Counted from the first letter of the stretch, positions 10,499 to 22,250 are shown. The stretch is 64,000 bases of DNA from Heracleum sosnowskyi (GCA_030848705.1 CM061238.1:28674655-28738654), one strand, 5' to 3'. The notes: a model not told the origin generated them from the sequence alone. Made by a program: numbers and translations.

Positions 10499-12796
10499 TC
10501 TAATCCGTTGTATACTGGCATTTTAAAGAACAGACCTTTTGTACCAATGAAACCAGTTAGCGAAACGACAACTCCTGAGGGTACCAGAATTCCTCAAGGT
10601 TCAACACCAAAGGAATTATCTGAGTACACAAATACAAATAAAGAACTGATTAGATTGGATACATGTCTGATGCTAATATTGACAGACTCCGTAGACAAGG
10701 AAATGAGCTATCAGATAATGAACTGTGTAAGCGGGAAACAAATATGGGATACCATTAATCTTATAATGGAAGGAACTGAAGACGTGCAGGAAAATAGATT
10801 AGACATCCTGACATCTCAATATGAATCGTTTAAGTCACTTCCTGGAGAAATTATAACTCAGGTCTTTAAAAAGTATACTAAGCTGCTGAATGAATTATCC
10901 ATGAAAGGGAAGACCTATCCTCTGAGAGAGACAAACAGGAAGTTCATGATGACACTGCCCCATCATGTAGAACACAAGTCCTCATCCATAAGGGAAAGAA
11001 TAGACTTTACTAAGATGTCATTGGAAATGATTTATGGAAAGCTTAAGACTTATGAGATGGAGCAAGAACAAAAAGTGATAATCTACGGACCAGGGACAGT
11101 GGACAACAAGAACACTGCACTCGCAAGATCAGCTGCACTTGTAGTGAATGAACCAACAACTTCTGATATTCAGGTTCAAACCCCTAGAGCTGGAAATGAA
11201 GCAATAATATAGGCTGAAATGGATTCTGCAAATCTGGGTGCTGATGAAAGTGATTACTACACCCTAGAAGAACTTGAGCAAATAGAAGACAAAACCATGG
11301 CGTACTTAGCTGCAAAGTTTAGCCATATTCGTTTCAAGAGAAACCCTAAGTACAAGTTCAAGGGTTCAACAAACAGATTTCAGAAGAACAAGTATTCATC
11401 AGGCTCTGGCTTTAATGGAGGCTACAAGACATGTATGATTGATAGAAGCAAATCAAGATGCTACAACTGCAATGAGTTAGGGCATTTTGCCACTGAATGC
11501 CAGAAGCCTCGTCAAGCAAGAGACAAGAAAGTTGTCTATGAGAAGAAAGATTCTTATGAGGATTTGAAGAGAGAAAATTCAAAGCTGAAACAACAACTGG
11601 AAACCTTATCTGGAAAGCAGAAAGGAAAAGCTTATATTGTAGAGGGAAAAAGCTGGGATGATACTGATTCGGATGAAGAGGAAGAATATGTAAATCTTGC
11701 CCTAATGGCCGACTCTTCAGAGGAATCACCACAATCATCTCAGGTACCTATCTTAACCACAATTGACATGTCTAATTCTGAGTACAAGAAAACTGTGCAA
11801 GATCTTAGTGTAGAATTGTTTAATGTACACACAAGCATGCTAGCATCTGAAATGGAAAATGCTAAACTAGTTCTTAAGATTAAAAATCTAGAATCTAAGA
11901 ATGAAGAACTAGAGCTTGTAGCTGTCACATTAGAAGATCTTAAACAGAGGAATGGGTATTTAGAGAACAAGGTCAAGTGTAATGGTGAGATAGAGACTAT
12001 CCTCAGGAAGCAGATTTCAGACCTAGAGTTGAAACTGAATGCATATAAGAACTCTGCCCTAATTGCTAAGGAAATAATTGATACTTAGACCTTAGGGAAT
12101 AAAACTGCTATAGGATTTGACTACAGCAAGAGAACTGGAAAGAAGATAGTGGAATTCCCTGTGACACCTTCAGTTATCAAGGAGAATACTCCACACATTC
12201 TTAAAAATGTCGACTGTCCAGTTTTTGTTAAGCCCGTTTCAGCACCTTTTAATGAGGATGACTTAATCATTAGACAAGAATTGCTTGAGGAGGATCTATT
12301 GAAGGAAGTACAGATAAAGACTAAGTTGCCTAGGAAGTTAGTAAAAACTGAATTACCTAGAACTGATATAGGCAATAAGGTTAGTAAGGCTAAAAAGAAC
12401 AGGAATGGGAAAGCAAGTGTTATTAATCAAAATATTGCTTCATCTTCTCCCATTGCATCTAGGAAGTTGTGCACTAACTGTAATTCTGCTGGACACCTTA
12501 CACATGCATGTAAAAAGGTTAAAGTAGAAACTACTGTTACTTCTGGTATGCATAACATGTCTGACATGCCTGATCTTCATGAACCCTGTGGAAAGAAAGA
12601 GTGCTTACTATGTACATACAATATCATGCATGCTTATTTTAAGTTAATGAATGCATCTAGTAGCACTAATACTATAAATGATAAATCCACAGACAACATA
12701 AAAGTCAAACAAGTTAAGACTGACTTGAATGTTACTCATGTTAAAGTATCTAAACCTTCAGGACCCAAACAAGTTTGGGTACCAAAGTCCGCTTAA
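10499..12796 (+). pseudogene. gag: Copia D gag, 5'-truncated with two premature stops
   Basis: One reading frame runs through the whole stretch, broken by TAG at 11210-11212 and TAG at 12086-12088. The first part of gag is missing because of the Gypsy insertion. What remains matches the Copia gag (UBN2-type) core (SGKQIWDTINLIMEGTEDVQ, LPGEIITQVFKKYTKLLNEL). A first CCHC zinc knuckle (CYNCNELGHFATEC, near 11460) and a second knuckle-like motif (CTNCNSAGHLTHAC, near 12473) follow, separated by a coiled-coil stretch. The frame ends in VWVPKSA and TAA, the usual end of gag in this lineage. Gag forms the particle and binds the RNA. Gag of this length with two knuckles is shared with E and G. Confidence 0.9.
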
Positions 12797-12802
12797 TCAA
12801 TC

Positions 12803-12815
12803 TGTGATTGCAGGG
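12803..12815 (+). promoter_or_regulatory. Conserved TGTGATTGCAGGG at the gag/pol junction of D
   Basis: This 13-base string lies 6 bases behind the gag stop, and an identical string lies 5 bases behind the gag stop of E (19484-19496). Element G has GTGTGCAGGG at the same place. It reads like a 3' splice site, and its TGA is the last stop before the pol frame. Whether it is used for splicing, frameshifting or nothing is unknown. Confidence 0.5.
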
Positions 12816-15800
12816 TAAAGTTAATAGCTCAAAGGTCGTGTGGATTCTGGATAGTGGCTGCTTTAGACACATGACAGGAGAAGAGTCCCTGCTTACAGAG
12901 GTGGTTAAGAAGACCGGCCCGATTGTAACCTTTGGAGATGACAACAAGGGATTCACTACGGGATATGGTAATCTGAGAATTGGGAATGTCATCATTGAAA
13001 ACATCTCTCTTGTTGAAGGATTAGAGCACAATCTTCTTAGTATCAGTCAGTTCTGTGATAAAGGATACAATGTAGATTTCAGAAAGGACAAGTGCTTGAT
13101 CACAAACAAGAAAGATGAGAAGCTTGATCTACTGGGAGTAAGAAAAGGAAATTTGTTTATAGCTGACCCAAGTTCTACCCGTGATGGAGAAGTTAAATGT
13201 TTCTACAGCAAGGCTTCATCAGAACAAAGTTGGTTATGGCATAAGAAACTCACACTTGAACTTCAAAACTATGAACTCTTTGGTAAAGAGAGAGTTAGTG
13301 AGAGGGTTGCCCATGATATAATTTTATCAGGAAGGACTATGTGAAGCATGTGAGAAAGGGAAGTCTAAGAAAGCATCACACAGAAGCAAATAACTGACAA
13401 ACATTTCTGAACCTCTTCAGCTGATTCATATGGATTTATTCGGTCTAGTGAATGTTATGTCAATTTCAAGAAAAAGATATGTATTAGTGATGGTGGACGA
13501 CTACTCCAAGTACACATGGGTGTTATTCTTACAGTCAAAGGATGAAGCAACACAACTAATCATTGATCACATGGAAGCTAAGCTACCTGTGCGGACAATC
13601 AGATCAGACAATGGAACTGAATTCAAGAATGCAGTTCTAAATGATTTCTGCTCAGAAAAAGGAATATCAAGACAATATTCAGCACCAAGAACTCCTCAAC
13701 AGAATGGGGTAGTGGAAAGAAAGAACATAACCTTGGTTGAAGCAGTAAGGACAATGTTAAGTGAATCAAAACTTCCCACTTACTTTTGGGCTGAAGTAGT
13801 GAATACAGCTTGCTACACTCAGAATCGAACCCTGATTAATAAAGATCATGAAAAGACTCCGTATGAGTTAATGGCCAACAAGAAATCAACACTGAAGTAC
13901 TTTCATGTGTTTGGTGCAAAGTGCTTTGTATTAAAAGATGGAGAACATCTAGGCAAGTTTGATGCCAAAGCAGATGAAGGCATTTTTCTGGGCTATTCTC
14001 TGGAATCTAAAGCTTACAGGGTTTATGTGATTGAAGATAAGAAGGTGTTGGAAAGCCTTAATGTAACATTTGATGACACCAAAAGACCAAGCCTGCAAAC
14101 AAGAGAGAACTCTGAATCCTTGGTATTTGAAAATCTATCAGGGGATCTCTCTGACAATGAAGAAGAACCTGAAGTTGTTCCTGGTGATAATAATAATGAT
14201 AATGATAATGATTCTGGACCAAGTGGTGATAGTGGTGGAGATCCTCAAACTACTACTGAATCCACTAGTCAAACAACAGGGTCAACAGATCACACCGATA
14301 ACAACTCAGGGGGAGCAGGAGAAGGATCAACTAGTCACACTCAACAAAATTTTGAACAAGGAGAATCATCAAGATCGTATCTGCCAAGACAAAGGGCATG
14401 GAGTAGAGATCATCCCTTTCACTTGATCATTGGTGATCCGGACACATGAGTGAGAACTAGGAGGACATCACAAAAGGAATGTCACTATTCTGGGTTTCTT
14501 TCAGAAACAGAATCTAAGAAAGTTGAAGATGCCCTAGAAGATCCAGATTGGGTGATTGCAATGCAAGATGAACTCAATCAGTTTGAAAGACAGAAAGTTT
14601 GGAAGCTGGTATCCAGGCCTAAAGGAAAATCTGTTATAGGAACAAGATGGGTATTCAGAAATAAGTTGGATGAAGATGGCATTGTAACGAGAAACAAAGC
14701 CAGACTGGTTGCTAAAGGTTACTCTCAAGAAGAGGGTATAAATTATGATGAAACCTATGCACCAGTAGCAAGACTTGAGGCCATCAAAATGTTTCTGGCA
14801 TTCGCAGCACATTCCAATTACAAAGTATATCAGATGGATGTGAAGAGTGCTTTTATGAATGGGGAGCTAGAAGAAGAAGTGTATGTGGAACAACCTCCAG
14901 GTTTTGAGGATTCAAATCTGGCAGACTTTGTATACTTTCTGTTCAAAGCTCTCTATGGACTCAAAAAATCTCCAAGGACATGGTATGACACTCTCTCTGA
15001 ATTTTTACTTGAAAATAACTTTACAAGAGGTGTCGTAGATAAAACTCTCTTTTACAAGATGCACAAAAATGATTTGATATTAGTGCAAGTATATGTTGAT
15101 GACATAATATTTGGTTCTACTAATGATGATCTATGCAAGAGATTTGCTAAGTTAATGCAGAGTCGTTATGAAATGAGCATGATGGGTGAATTGTCATTCT
15201 TTCTTGGACTGCAAGTGTATCAAAGGCTAGATGGAATATTCATTTGCCATTCCAAGTACATCAAAGATCTTCTGAAGAAGTATCAAATGGAAGACTCATC
15301 TACAACAAAGACTCCAATGCCAACTGCCACTAAACTTGATAAGGATGAAACTGGTAAGAAGGTTGACATCACAAGCTACAGAGGTATGATAGGCTCCTTA
15401 CTATATCTCATTGCAAGTAGACCAAATATAATGTTTGCAACATGCTTGTGTTCTAGGTTTCAGTCTGATCCCAAAGAATCTCATCTAATAGTTGTTAAGC
15501 GAATATTTAGATATCTTAAGGGGACTCCAAATCTTGGAATTTGGTACCCTAAAGATACATGATTTGATCTAATTGGATATACAGACTCAGATTTTGCAGG
15601 TTGTATTATTGATCAGAAGAGTACTTCAGGAAGCTGTCAGTTTCTTGGAAGAAGGTTAGTTTCTTGGTATAGCAAGAAGCAGCACTCAGTATCCACATCA
15701 ACAGCTGAAGCTGAATACATAGCTGCTGGTAGCTGTTGTGCTCAAATCTTGTGGATGAAAAACCAACTCCATGACTATGGACTTTTGTTGACTAAGATTC

Positions 15801-16039
15801 CAATATTCTGCGACAATACAAGTGCCATAGCAATCTCCAACAACCCAGTGCAACAATCGAGGACGAAGCACATCATTATCAAGTATCATTTTATCCGAGA
15901 GCATGTCATGAATGAAACTGTGGAGCTACACTTTGTACCCATAGAGGAACAAATTGCAGACATCTTTACAAAACCGCTTGATGAATCCACTTTTTCTAAG
16001 CTGGTTGGTGAACTTGGGATGTTAAATCTTTCTAATTGA
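12808..16039 (+). pseudogene. pol: Copia D pol (protease, integrase, RT, RNase H), broken
   Basis: Starts behind the gag stop in a different frame, with no ATG. Protease motif ILDSGC (near 12841), then the pre-integrase zinc region, which is damaged by frameshifts near 13250-13390. Integrase runs from 13430 (MDLFGLVNVM, IRSDNGTEFKN, TPQQNGVVERKN), so the D, D and E residues are present. RT shows QMDVKSAFMNGELEEE and YVDDIIFGST (near 15091). RNase H ends in DIFTKPLDESTFSKL. Stops lie at 14447-14449 (TGA, in the hinge between integrase and RT) and 15560-15562 (TGA, before RNase H). The hinge carries a short polypurine run at 14307-14315. Not functional. Confidence 0.92.
14307..14315 (+). promoter_or_regulatory. 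Polypurine run in the integrase-RT hinge of D
   Basis: CAGGGGGAG in low-complexity hinge sequence. The same nine bases occur at the corresponding place in E (27444-27452) and G (42024-42032, minus). A central plus-strand primer is one possible role; this is inferred. Confidence 0.45.
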
Positions 16040-16661
16040 TTTTAATTAGAAGTTAATAACTGCAAGATAGTCCTAGTAAATACATGAGTTTAAGAATTTC
16101 TATATCCTTAAGACTTGTGAATTTATTTTCAGGAGCAATTCTCGTAAGTTAGAATTATTGTACCAATTTTATGTCATATTTATGGATGATATATCTTCTG
16201 GCATTTAATTAGTTAATAATTCTGAAATTATTTAAGTGCTAATATTTGTTCTAAATATTTAAGCATTTATTCAATTCGAATTATTTTACTTTGTTTTTAA
16301 CATTGTAAAATAATGCAGCATAATTTATTGGATGTTAATTGGTTTATATCAGTTAATGATATTTACTCGATTTTATTCTAAGAAAATTGTGAATTTTCTG
16401 TTGACTTTGAATTTTTGGTGAAAATTGTTGATCTAAAACAAATTCTTAGTTGACAGAAAATAACAAAAGAAAAGTTTTATTTTTAAACAGAACAGGTTTG
16501 AAAATAAACTGGCAGCAAGAAATCTATTGAAAAAGGAATTTCGATGGATTTTCTAAGTATTGGACACAAAGTATCGAAAGAAATATTCGATGGTTTTTGA
16601 AATAGAAAGGAAAATCTATCGAAGGGTTATCTCGATGGTTTTTGAAAAAGGAAATGAAATC
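16040..16661 (+). other. Noncoding region behind pol of D, first part
   Basis: No gene seen. AT-rich, with many copies of a motif around TTCGATGG/CTATCGAA in the last 160 bases (16540-16640). It continues at 47917 after element E. The last five bases, aaatc, are E's target duplication. Confidence 0.75.
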
Positions 16662-17154
16662 TGTTAGATATAATTGCTGATGTTTGTTTATCAGTGTTTA
16701 AAGTATCAGGTAAATATCAGAGTTTAACTGGAAGACTGGTCAGAGTTTGTTAAACTCTGACGGTCAGAGTTTACATAGCTGTCGGTGTTATATTCAATGA
16801 AGATTCTAGAAGCGATATACTTTGAAGAAGGAAAGAAGCAAAGAGATATCGTGATGGCTAAGGAAACGGAACAGAAGACAGAAGTAATTCTTAATTGATA
16901 TTAATTGTATAGCTAATTTATAGGAATATCAATTAAAAATTGTATGTAGCTGTGTACTATATAAACACAGATAGGTTAACCCTAAAAGGGATGCGAATAC
17001 TTGAAATATTATTCTTGTAACCTAGCAGCTCTCTGTGATATTTTACATCACCTAGAGAGGAGTTATTAATTCCATATAGTTTATTATTCATAAACAGTGT
17101 TCTTATTGTTATTCTCATACATATTTGATTATATATTGTGTATTCGGCCTAACA
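16662..17154 (+). repeat. 5' LTR of Copia E
   Basis: 493 bp from TGTTAGATATAATTGCTGATG to CGGCCTAACA. TATA box CTATATAAAC at 16958-16967. CAGAGTTT/AAACTCTG motifs are clustered near 16719-16780. Confidence 0.96.
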
Positions 17155-17156
17155 AT

Positions 17157-17168
17157 TGGTATCAGAGC
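17157..17168 (+). promoter_or_regulatory. Primer binding site of E (tRNA-Met)
   Basis: TGGTATCAGAGC two bases behind the 5' LTR; complementary to the 3' end of initiator tRNA-Met, the usual primer of plant Copia elements. Confidence 0.95.
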
Positions 17169-17219
17169 CTAGGCTGTTTAATACATACAGTTTTCTTTGA
17201 TCCAAACACAAGTATAATC

Positions 17220-19478
17220 ATGACTGAAAATATCCAAGCAGGTTCCAAATCTGAAAAGGTTCAACCAACTTCTGTGAGTCGATATGAGACTATTAGGGTT
17301 CCAATTCTCAGACCAGCGGAATATCCAATATGGAAGGTAAAGATGACCATGTTTCTGGAAGCCACAGATCCAGAATACCTTGATAGAATCAATGATGGTC
17401 CTCATAAGCCGAATAAGCTGTCTACTGTTGTTGATGGTGAAAAACAAACGACTATTCCAAAGGAAAAGAAAGATTTGACTCCTGAAGACATCTCATCAAT
17501 TGCAAAGGATGCAAAAGTTAGACATCTTCTCCATAGTGCCATAGATAATGTCATGTCTAACAGAGTTATTGGTTGCAAAACTGCCAAAGAAATTTGAGAT
17601 GCTTTAGAAGTCAGATGTCAAGGAACAAGTGCTATAAAGAAGAACAAGAAGACTATACTGACACAGGAGTATGAACACTTTGACTCGAGACCTGATGAAA
17701 CTTTGACTGAGACATATGACAGATTCTGTAAACTGTTGAATGATTTATCTCTGGTTGATAAAGAATATGATCCTGAAGAGTCTAATCTCAAGTTTCTTCT
17801 ATCTCTACCTGAAAGATGGGATTTAAAGGCAACAACAATAAGAGATAATTATGAGCTTGCAGATACAAAACTTGATGAAATCTATGGGTTGCTTAAAACT
17901 CATGAACTTGAGATAGAACAAAGAAACAGAAGATCTGGTAAGAAGACAAAATCTGTTGCTCTTAAAGTTGAAGAAAAGCTTCTTAAGAAAGAGACATCAA
18001 AGAAGAAAGCTAAGGGAAAGGCTTTGGTCATAAACTCTGAAAGTGAGTCATCAAACACTGATGATGACTCAAACACTGTTGAATCATCTGAATCCGAGGA
18101 TGATGAAGAACAGATGATGCAAATGGTTGCTTTGATGGTGAAGACTTTCAAGAAGATGGGTTTCAAGAACTTCAAGAAAGGAAAGAGATTCTCTAGGAGA
18201 GATTCAAATTCTGAAAAGAAGAGTTTCAGAAAGTTTGAAGGAAGGGATACCAAATCTGGGAAGAAAGACAAGTCTGAGATCCAGTGCTACAAGTGTAAAG
18301 AGATTGGTCACTATGCTCCAGAGTGCAAGAAAGGAAAATCTGAAAAAGCACTCATCACTAAAGGGAGAGACTGGGCAGACACTTCAGACTCAGATGAGCA
18401 AGTCAACTATGCTCTCATGGAAACTGTTAAAGATGAATCTGAATCATCTGAAAACAAGGTACCCCTAACAACTTATGCTTATGATACTGATAATATATTT
18501 GAATTGAGAATTTATCTTAAAAGCATACATGTTAGTTACAGAGATCAGACTTTAGAAAATGAAAGAATTAAATCTGAGAATCTAAAGCTTAGAGAAAGAA
18601 ATAAATTTCTTGAAGAAGAACTTGTTAACATGCAACAAGTTCAAAAGGAAAGAGATGATGCTGTTTATGTTGAACAGGAGTTGCTTAAGAGATATAGGCA
18701 ACTAGAATCTGAATTGGAAAAAGAGAGGAAGATAATTAAAACCTGGACAAACTCTGGAAAAGACACACATCAAGTGTTTCAAACAGATACAGTTGGGTTA
18801 GGTTACTGTAAGGAAGATGAACTTAGGTTTAAAGATAAAGTTAAAGTTAAAACACATATTCCACCTATGAATTTTTTTCCTGAATCCAGTAAGCTAAACT
18901 CTGTAGTTGAGACAGAAACTGTTAAGGAAAAACCAGTAAAAACTTGCATTAAACAGGTTAATGTTGGTTTAATGACAGAGAAATAATTCAAGTATAAGCT
19001 CAAAGAGGTAAAGTCTGTCGAGAAGCAGAAAGTGTCCAGGAAGAACAAAAATGGAAAAGTAGGCATAAATAAAAGTAATAATCATTTGCCTATTTCTGAT
19101 GCTCCTAGAAAAACATGTCATAATTGTGGTAGTACTAACCATCTTGCAAGTTTCTGCAGGAAGAACAAAGACATTAATTCTTTACCCTCCAAGTCTGGAG
19201 TAAAGAATGACTATGTTAGGGTTAGACCACAGACTTTATGCACTCACTGTGGGAGTACTTGGCATTCTATTTATACTTGCAAGAATTATCATGCTATTTA
19301 TCACAACTATTATGAGTTGAAGCCCAATTTGAAATGGGTTAAAGTTGATTCTGCAAGTATAAACTCTGATACTGTTAGCTTAAACTCTGTTGATAAGAAT
19401 TCCGCTGCAAAAGATAACAATGTTAAGAAAGCCAAAGGATCCAAGCAAGTTTGGATCCTTAAAACTAACTCTCAGTAA
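17220..19478 (+). pseudogene. gag: Copia E gag with two premature stops
   Basis: Starts at the ATG at 17220, 50 bases behind the primer site, and stays in one frame for 753 codons. It is broken by TGA at 17595-17597 (a likely Trp codon changed by G to A) and by TAA at 18984-18986. N-terminal gag core (PILRPAEYPIWKVKMTMFLEA), coiled coil near 18540-18730, and one standard zinc knuckle (CYKCKEIGHYAPEC, near 18286). Two more knuckle-like motifs follow (CHNCGSTNHLASFC and CTHCGSTWHSIYTC) near 19115-19280. Several AAACTCTG motifs lie inside the coding region (18031, 18749, 18895, 19360, 19381). The normal stop is TAA at 19476. Confidence 0.92.
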
Positions 19479-19577
19479 CTGTTTGTGATTGCAGGGCATA
19501 AGGGAAAGCACCCTAGTCTTGGACAGTGGATGTTCAGGGCACATGACTGGAAATAAAGCCCTGCTATCAGATTATGA

Positions 19578-20060
19578 CACCACGTCAAATTTGGGCTTTC
19601 GTCACTCTTTTGTACAGTAAGGGCTGTGACACTTTGGAAAAAACGAGTGGCTAAAGATCATCGTCCCAAGTTTTAGCCACATAATTGTTTTTCGAGTGAC
19701 CGAAGACACATTTTTTGGAAGATTTAGTCACAACTTCAAAAAAATGTGACAATAACAGCATGGTTTTTTTTGACTTTGACCAATTCCAAAATTTATAGTC
19801 ATACTTGAGAGATAGAAGTGTGACAATAACTAGCGACGCTTCTTTGCTGTGTCTAAATGTTACGAAACGACCACAGTCGTTTTCGGTGATGTGGCTAAAT
19901 GGGAAATAACCTATGGTCACTACATTTTATATGTGACTAAAAAGTAGAGTTTTCTGCATATATGTCAGAGCTTTGTTCGCTTAAGGAAGCTAAAAACTAG
20001 TGACTATATTATTGTGTGACTAAAAAGTTTCGAAAACAGGTGACAACGACTGATATCCTT
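19578..20060. repeat. Left terminal and subterminal repeats of H
   Basis: Terminal repeat followed by scattered GTGGCTAAA, GTGACTAAA, TTTAGCCAC and TTTAGTCAC in both orientations (19648, 19671, 19725, 19882, 19933, 20020). In CACTA elements such repeats bind the element's own accessory transposition protein. From 20061 to 20503 I see only AT-rich sequence without a supported gene. Confidence 0.8.
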
Positions 20061-20503
20061 GTTAGAAATTTGAATATTTTATTACTATTTGAATATATAT
20101 GCAATAATAATATAACATTCAAATTCCATATTCCAACTATCTGTCGAAAGTAACAAACTATTTTCAAGCAAATATATTCATAAGAACGTCTTGGTTTATT
20201 CAAAACATGAGGAGTCAAAACTGGGAGGTGCTTCCGAGCCAAATTAACATCTTTATTTGGGTTGGAACAGATGTATTACCATTACAATACAACATAGATT
20301 TAATATGTACAACAGTACAAGGTTCCATGTACAATCAGAATGGTCGGTTCCTTGAGATATCCATCTTTCCACAATATGACATCAACAAGTCTGCACGAAG
20401 CTCTTTCCTCTTGCTGCATTATCCTTTTCAACACCCCTATATAACGCACGAGCTCACTCTTATATAAAATTTTAAAGGCATATATAAAAGAAACTTTAAA
20501 TTC

Positions 20504-20711
20504 CTATGAAGCTAGAGAACGTACAGGCTTGATAGCTACTTTTGAAAATTCCTCAACTTCAGAAGCATTCACAATAACAGAAACCTAGCAATATGCAGAT
20601 CAAGATATTAAACAAATTTACTAGTGTAAGGCACGGATACTCTGTTTCACGGCATTGACTACATACTCTGTTTCAGCTTCTGTGAGCTCCACCTGCGTCG
20701 AGGACTGGCAA
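20504..20711 (-). pseudogene. Fragment of coatomer gamma subunit gene captured in H
   Basis: On the minus strand, an exon-like piece starts behind a splice acceptor (TTTCAG, 20717-20712) and reads SSTQVELTEAETEYVVNAVK until a TAG at 20623-20621. About 40 bases on, after a second acceptor-like CTAG, 20584-20504 reads VSVIVNASEVEEFSKVAIKP then RSLAS and a stop. Both pieces match my recollection of the appendage region of plant gamma-COP, a subunit of the COPI vesicle coat. The part between the two blocks is missing. An intron-like stretch (GTTAGTG at about 20792 to the acceptor) lies upstream. It is a decayed, rearranged copy and cannot make a coat protein. A database comparison would settle the identity. 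Confidence 0.75.
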
Positions 20712-21390
20712 CTGAAATCATTATGAAAATCAACCCAAAATATGAAAAAGAATAAGCAATTATACTTCTAAATCACAGACTATACACTAACCTTGAAACC
20801 AGTATTCTCTACATGTTGAGGAGCACCCAAACCAGTATTAGTATTGCTGATATTACAAGTATTCTCTACATGTTGCTGAGATCTCCCTTGGTCAAAATCA
20901 GTGAAGATTGTCAACATTGATGTAACATTAACAAATACCTCAATATGTGAGTAAACATAAATCATATTTAACCATCATGCAAGTCAATCTGTAGAACATT
21001 CATCAAGTACACATCTTTTACAGGTCTACAACTGCATACTTACAAGCTAATGATCAATAAACAATGAAACTCTAAGCACGTCATACACCATGTTTCTTTC
21101 TGCAAATCAAATGCATCTAAGCTACCAATAATGAACAATGACCATGTCAAACAAGAGAGTATTAGGGATGACAATTACTACAAAAATTACCTTATATGCA
21201 GATTTACCTAGCTATTCCTTCTTGAAAAATAGAAAAAGACAAAAAGAACTCATACATAACACTATAAATAACAATTGTTATGATAAAAATAAAAATACTT
21301 CCACACTGTCATGATAACAACTATCTCCTTACGTCATAACACTTGCATAACATTGCAAAAAAAAAATTACAAAGAAATAATAACAAAATT
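20712..21390 (-). other. Unassigned part of H
   Basis: Contains an intron-like piece (20712-20793, GT to AG on the minus strand). The stretch before it (20793-20965) has the near-repeat CAACATGTAGAGAATAC twice. No gene recognised in the rest. Confidence 0.4.
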
Positions 21391-21684
21391 CTAAGAACCA
21401 GTCTCCCTCCTCCTCTTGTAAATCCTGGATATGGTGACAGCCAGTCCAATGATCCTCTCACGCAACTCCAGGGCCCGGAGACGCTCCGCCTCCCTCCTCT
21501 CCTTCTCTAGATCGAAGTGCATCAGCAGAAACATCCACTCGATTTGCTGATCATAGGAGAACTCAGAGCTGATGTTCTTTGGAACAGCGTCCACTGGAAA
21601 GCTTGCACCTTCCACTACGATCGTGAAGTTTTCGTAATTGAACACTATATTGGCAATACATATGGTGAGAGCGTTGAAGGCCAT
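21391..21684 (-). CDS. Small hypothetical ORF in H (97 codons)
   Basis: Minus-strand ORF starting at the ATG at 21684 (MAFNALTICIANIVFNYENF) and ending in a basic tail (ISRIYKRRRETGS). The middle is rich in Glu, Arg and Leu (DLEKERREAERLRALELRER), which suggests a helix. A TATA-like box, CTATTTAAACC (21764-21754), lies 70 bases upstream with a short leader between. The local sequence is more GC-rich than its surroundings, which suggests a once-coding origin. I do not recognise the protein. It may be an accessory gene of the transposon or another captured gene. Confidence 0.45.
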   Translation of the reverse strand: MAFNALTICIANIVFNYENFTIVVEGASFPVDAVPKNISSEFSYDQQIEWMFLLMHFDLEKERREAERLRALELRERIIGLAVTISRIYKRRRETGS

Positions 21685-21753
21685 TTGATAGACGGGGGGT
21701 TTGATAACAATTAAGAATGTTTGAGAGGATGAGAAAGGGGATTAACTAGGGAT

Positions 21754-21764
21754 GGTTTAAATAG
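21754..21764 (-). promoter_or_regulatory. TATA-like box for the small ORF in H
   Basis: CTATTTAAACC on the minus strand, 70 bases before the ATG at 21684. Position and sequence fit a plant core promoter; not proven. Confidence 0.4.
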
Positions 21765-21956
21765 AAGAGTGTAAGGCATATGAAACAACGCTCATATTAA
21801 CTGAGATCAATGTCATAATTGCATGCAGTTGTAGTCTCTTAGATTCCCAATAGACGCAATAAACTCTCTTAGATTAATACGAACAGTTTTAGTCAAAATA
21901 TTTCAATAAACATATTCTCAAAGTCAGTTAATCAATTAAAACTAAAATTAAAGTCT

Positions 21957-21997
21957 CCAGAGAGAGAGAGTGAGAGAGAGAGAGAGAGTGAGAGAGG
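21957..21997. repeat. GA microsatellite
   Basis: AGAGAGAGAGTGAGAGAGAG-type run of about 40 bases inside H. On the minus strand it is a CT run such as plant genes often have in 5' leaders. Confidence 0.9.
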
Positions 21998-22250
21998 AGA
22001 CATACAGGTACTAATTGCCGGACATCATCTTCGCCAGAGAGGGGTGAAAACCTAGGGTTAAGACATAAAGGCGTTGTGTCATGCCAATTGAACTGAACAG
22101 TGCCTCCGCTCATCTTCTCCAGAAAGGGGCTTTGTTAATCTTGGGTATTTCAATCAAATCTAGAACCAATTGTTGTTGTATAAGAGGGAAAAAAAGGATA
22201 TGATTGGGGTTCTTGTTTTAGGCGGCAAAATAGAAGAGAGTGTGGCTACT
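21998..22250 (-). pseudogene. Possible captured 5' gene end in H (minus strand)
   Basis: On the minus strand an ATG at 22113 opens a frame (MSGGTVQFNWHDTTPLCLNP and on to SGEDDVRQLVP) that runs into the CT microsatellite. Upstream is a leader-like stretch (CTTATACAACAACAATTGG). The composition looks like a first exon, but I do not recognise the protein and see no clear continuation. From 22250 to 22570 the DNA is AT-rich with nothing supported. Confidence 0.3.

Noticed and set aside
12760..12812. A short intron between the end of gag and the CAGGG acceptor in D
   Set aside because: The nearest GT donor would give an intron of about 35 bases, too short for plant splicing; a distant donor would be needed.
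20207..20467. 86-codon plus-strand frame in H
   Set aside because: No domain, no promoter-like context, AT-rich; probably chance.
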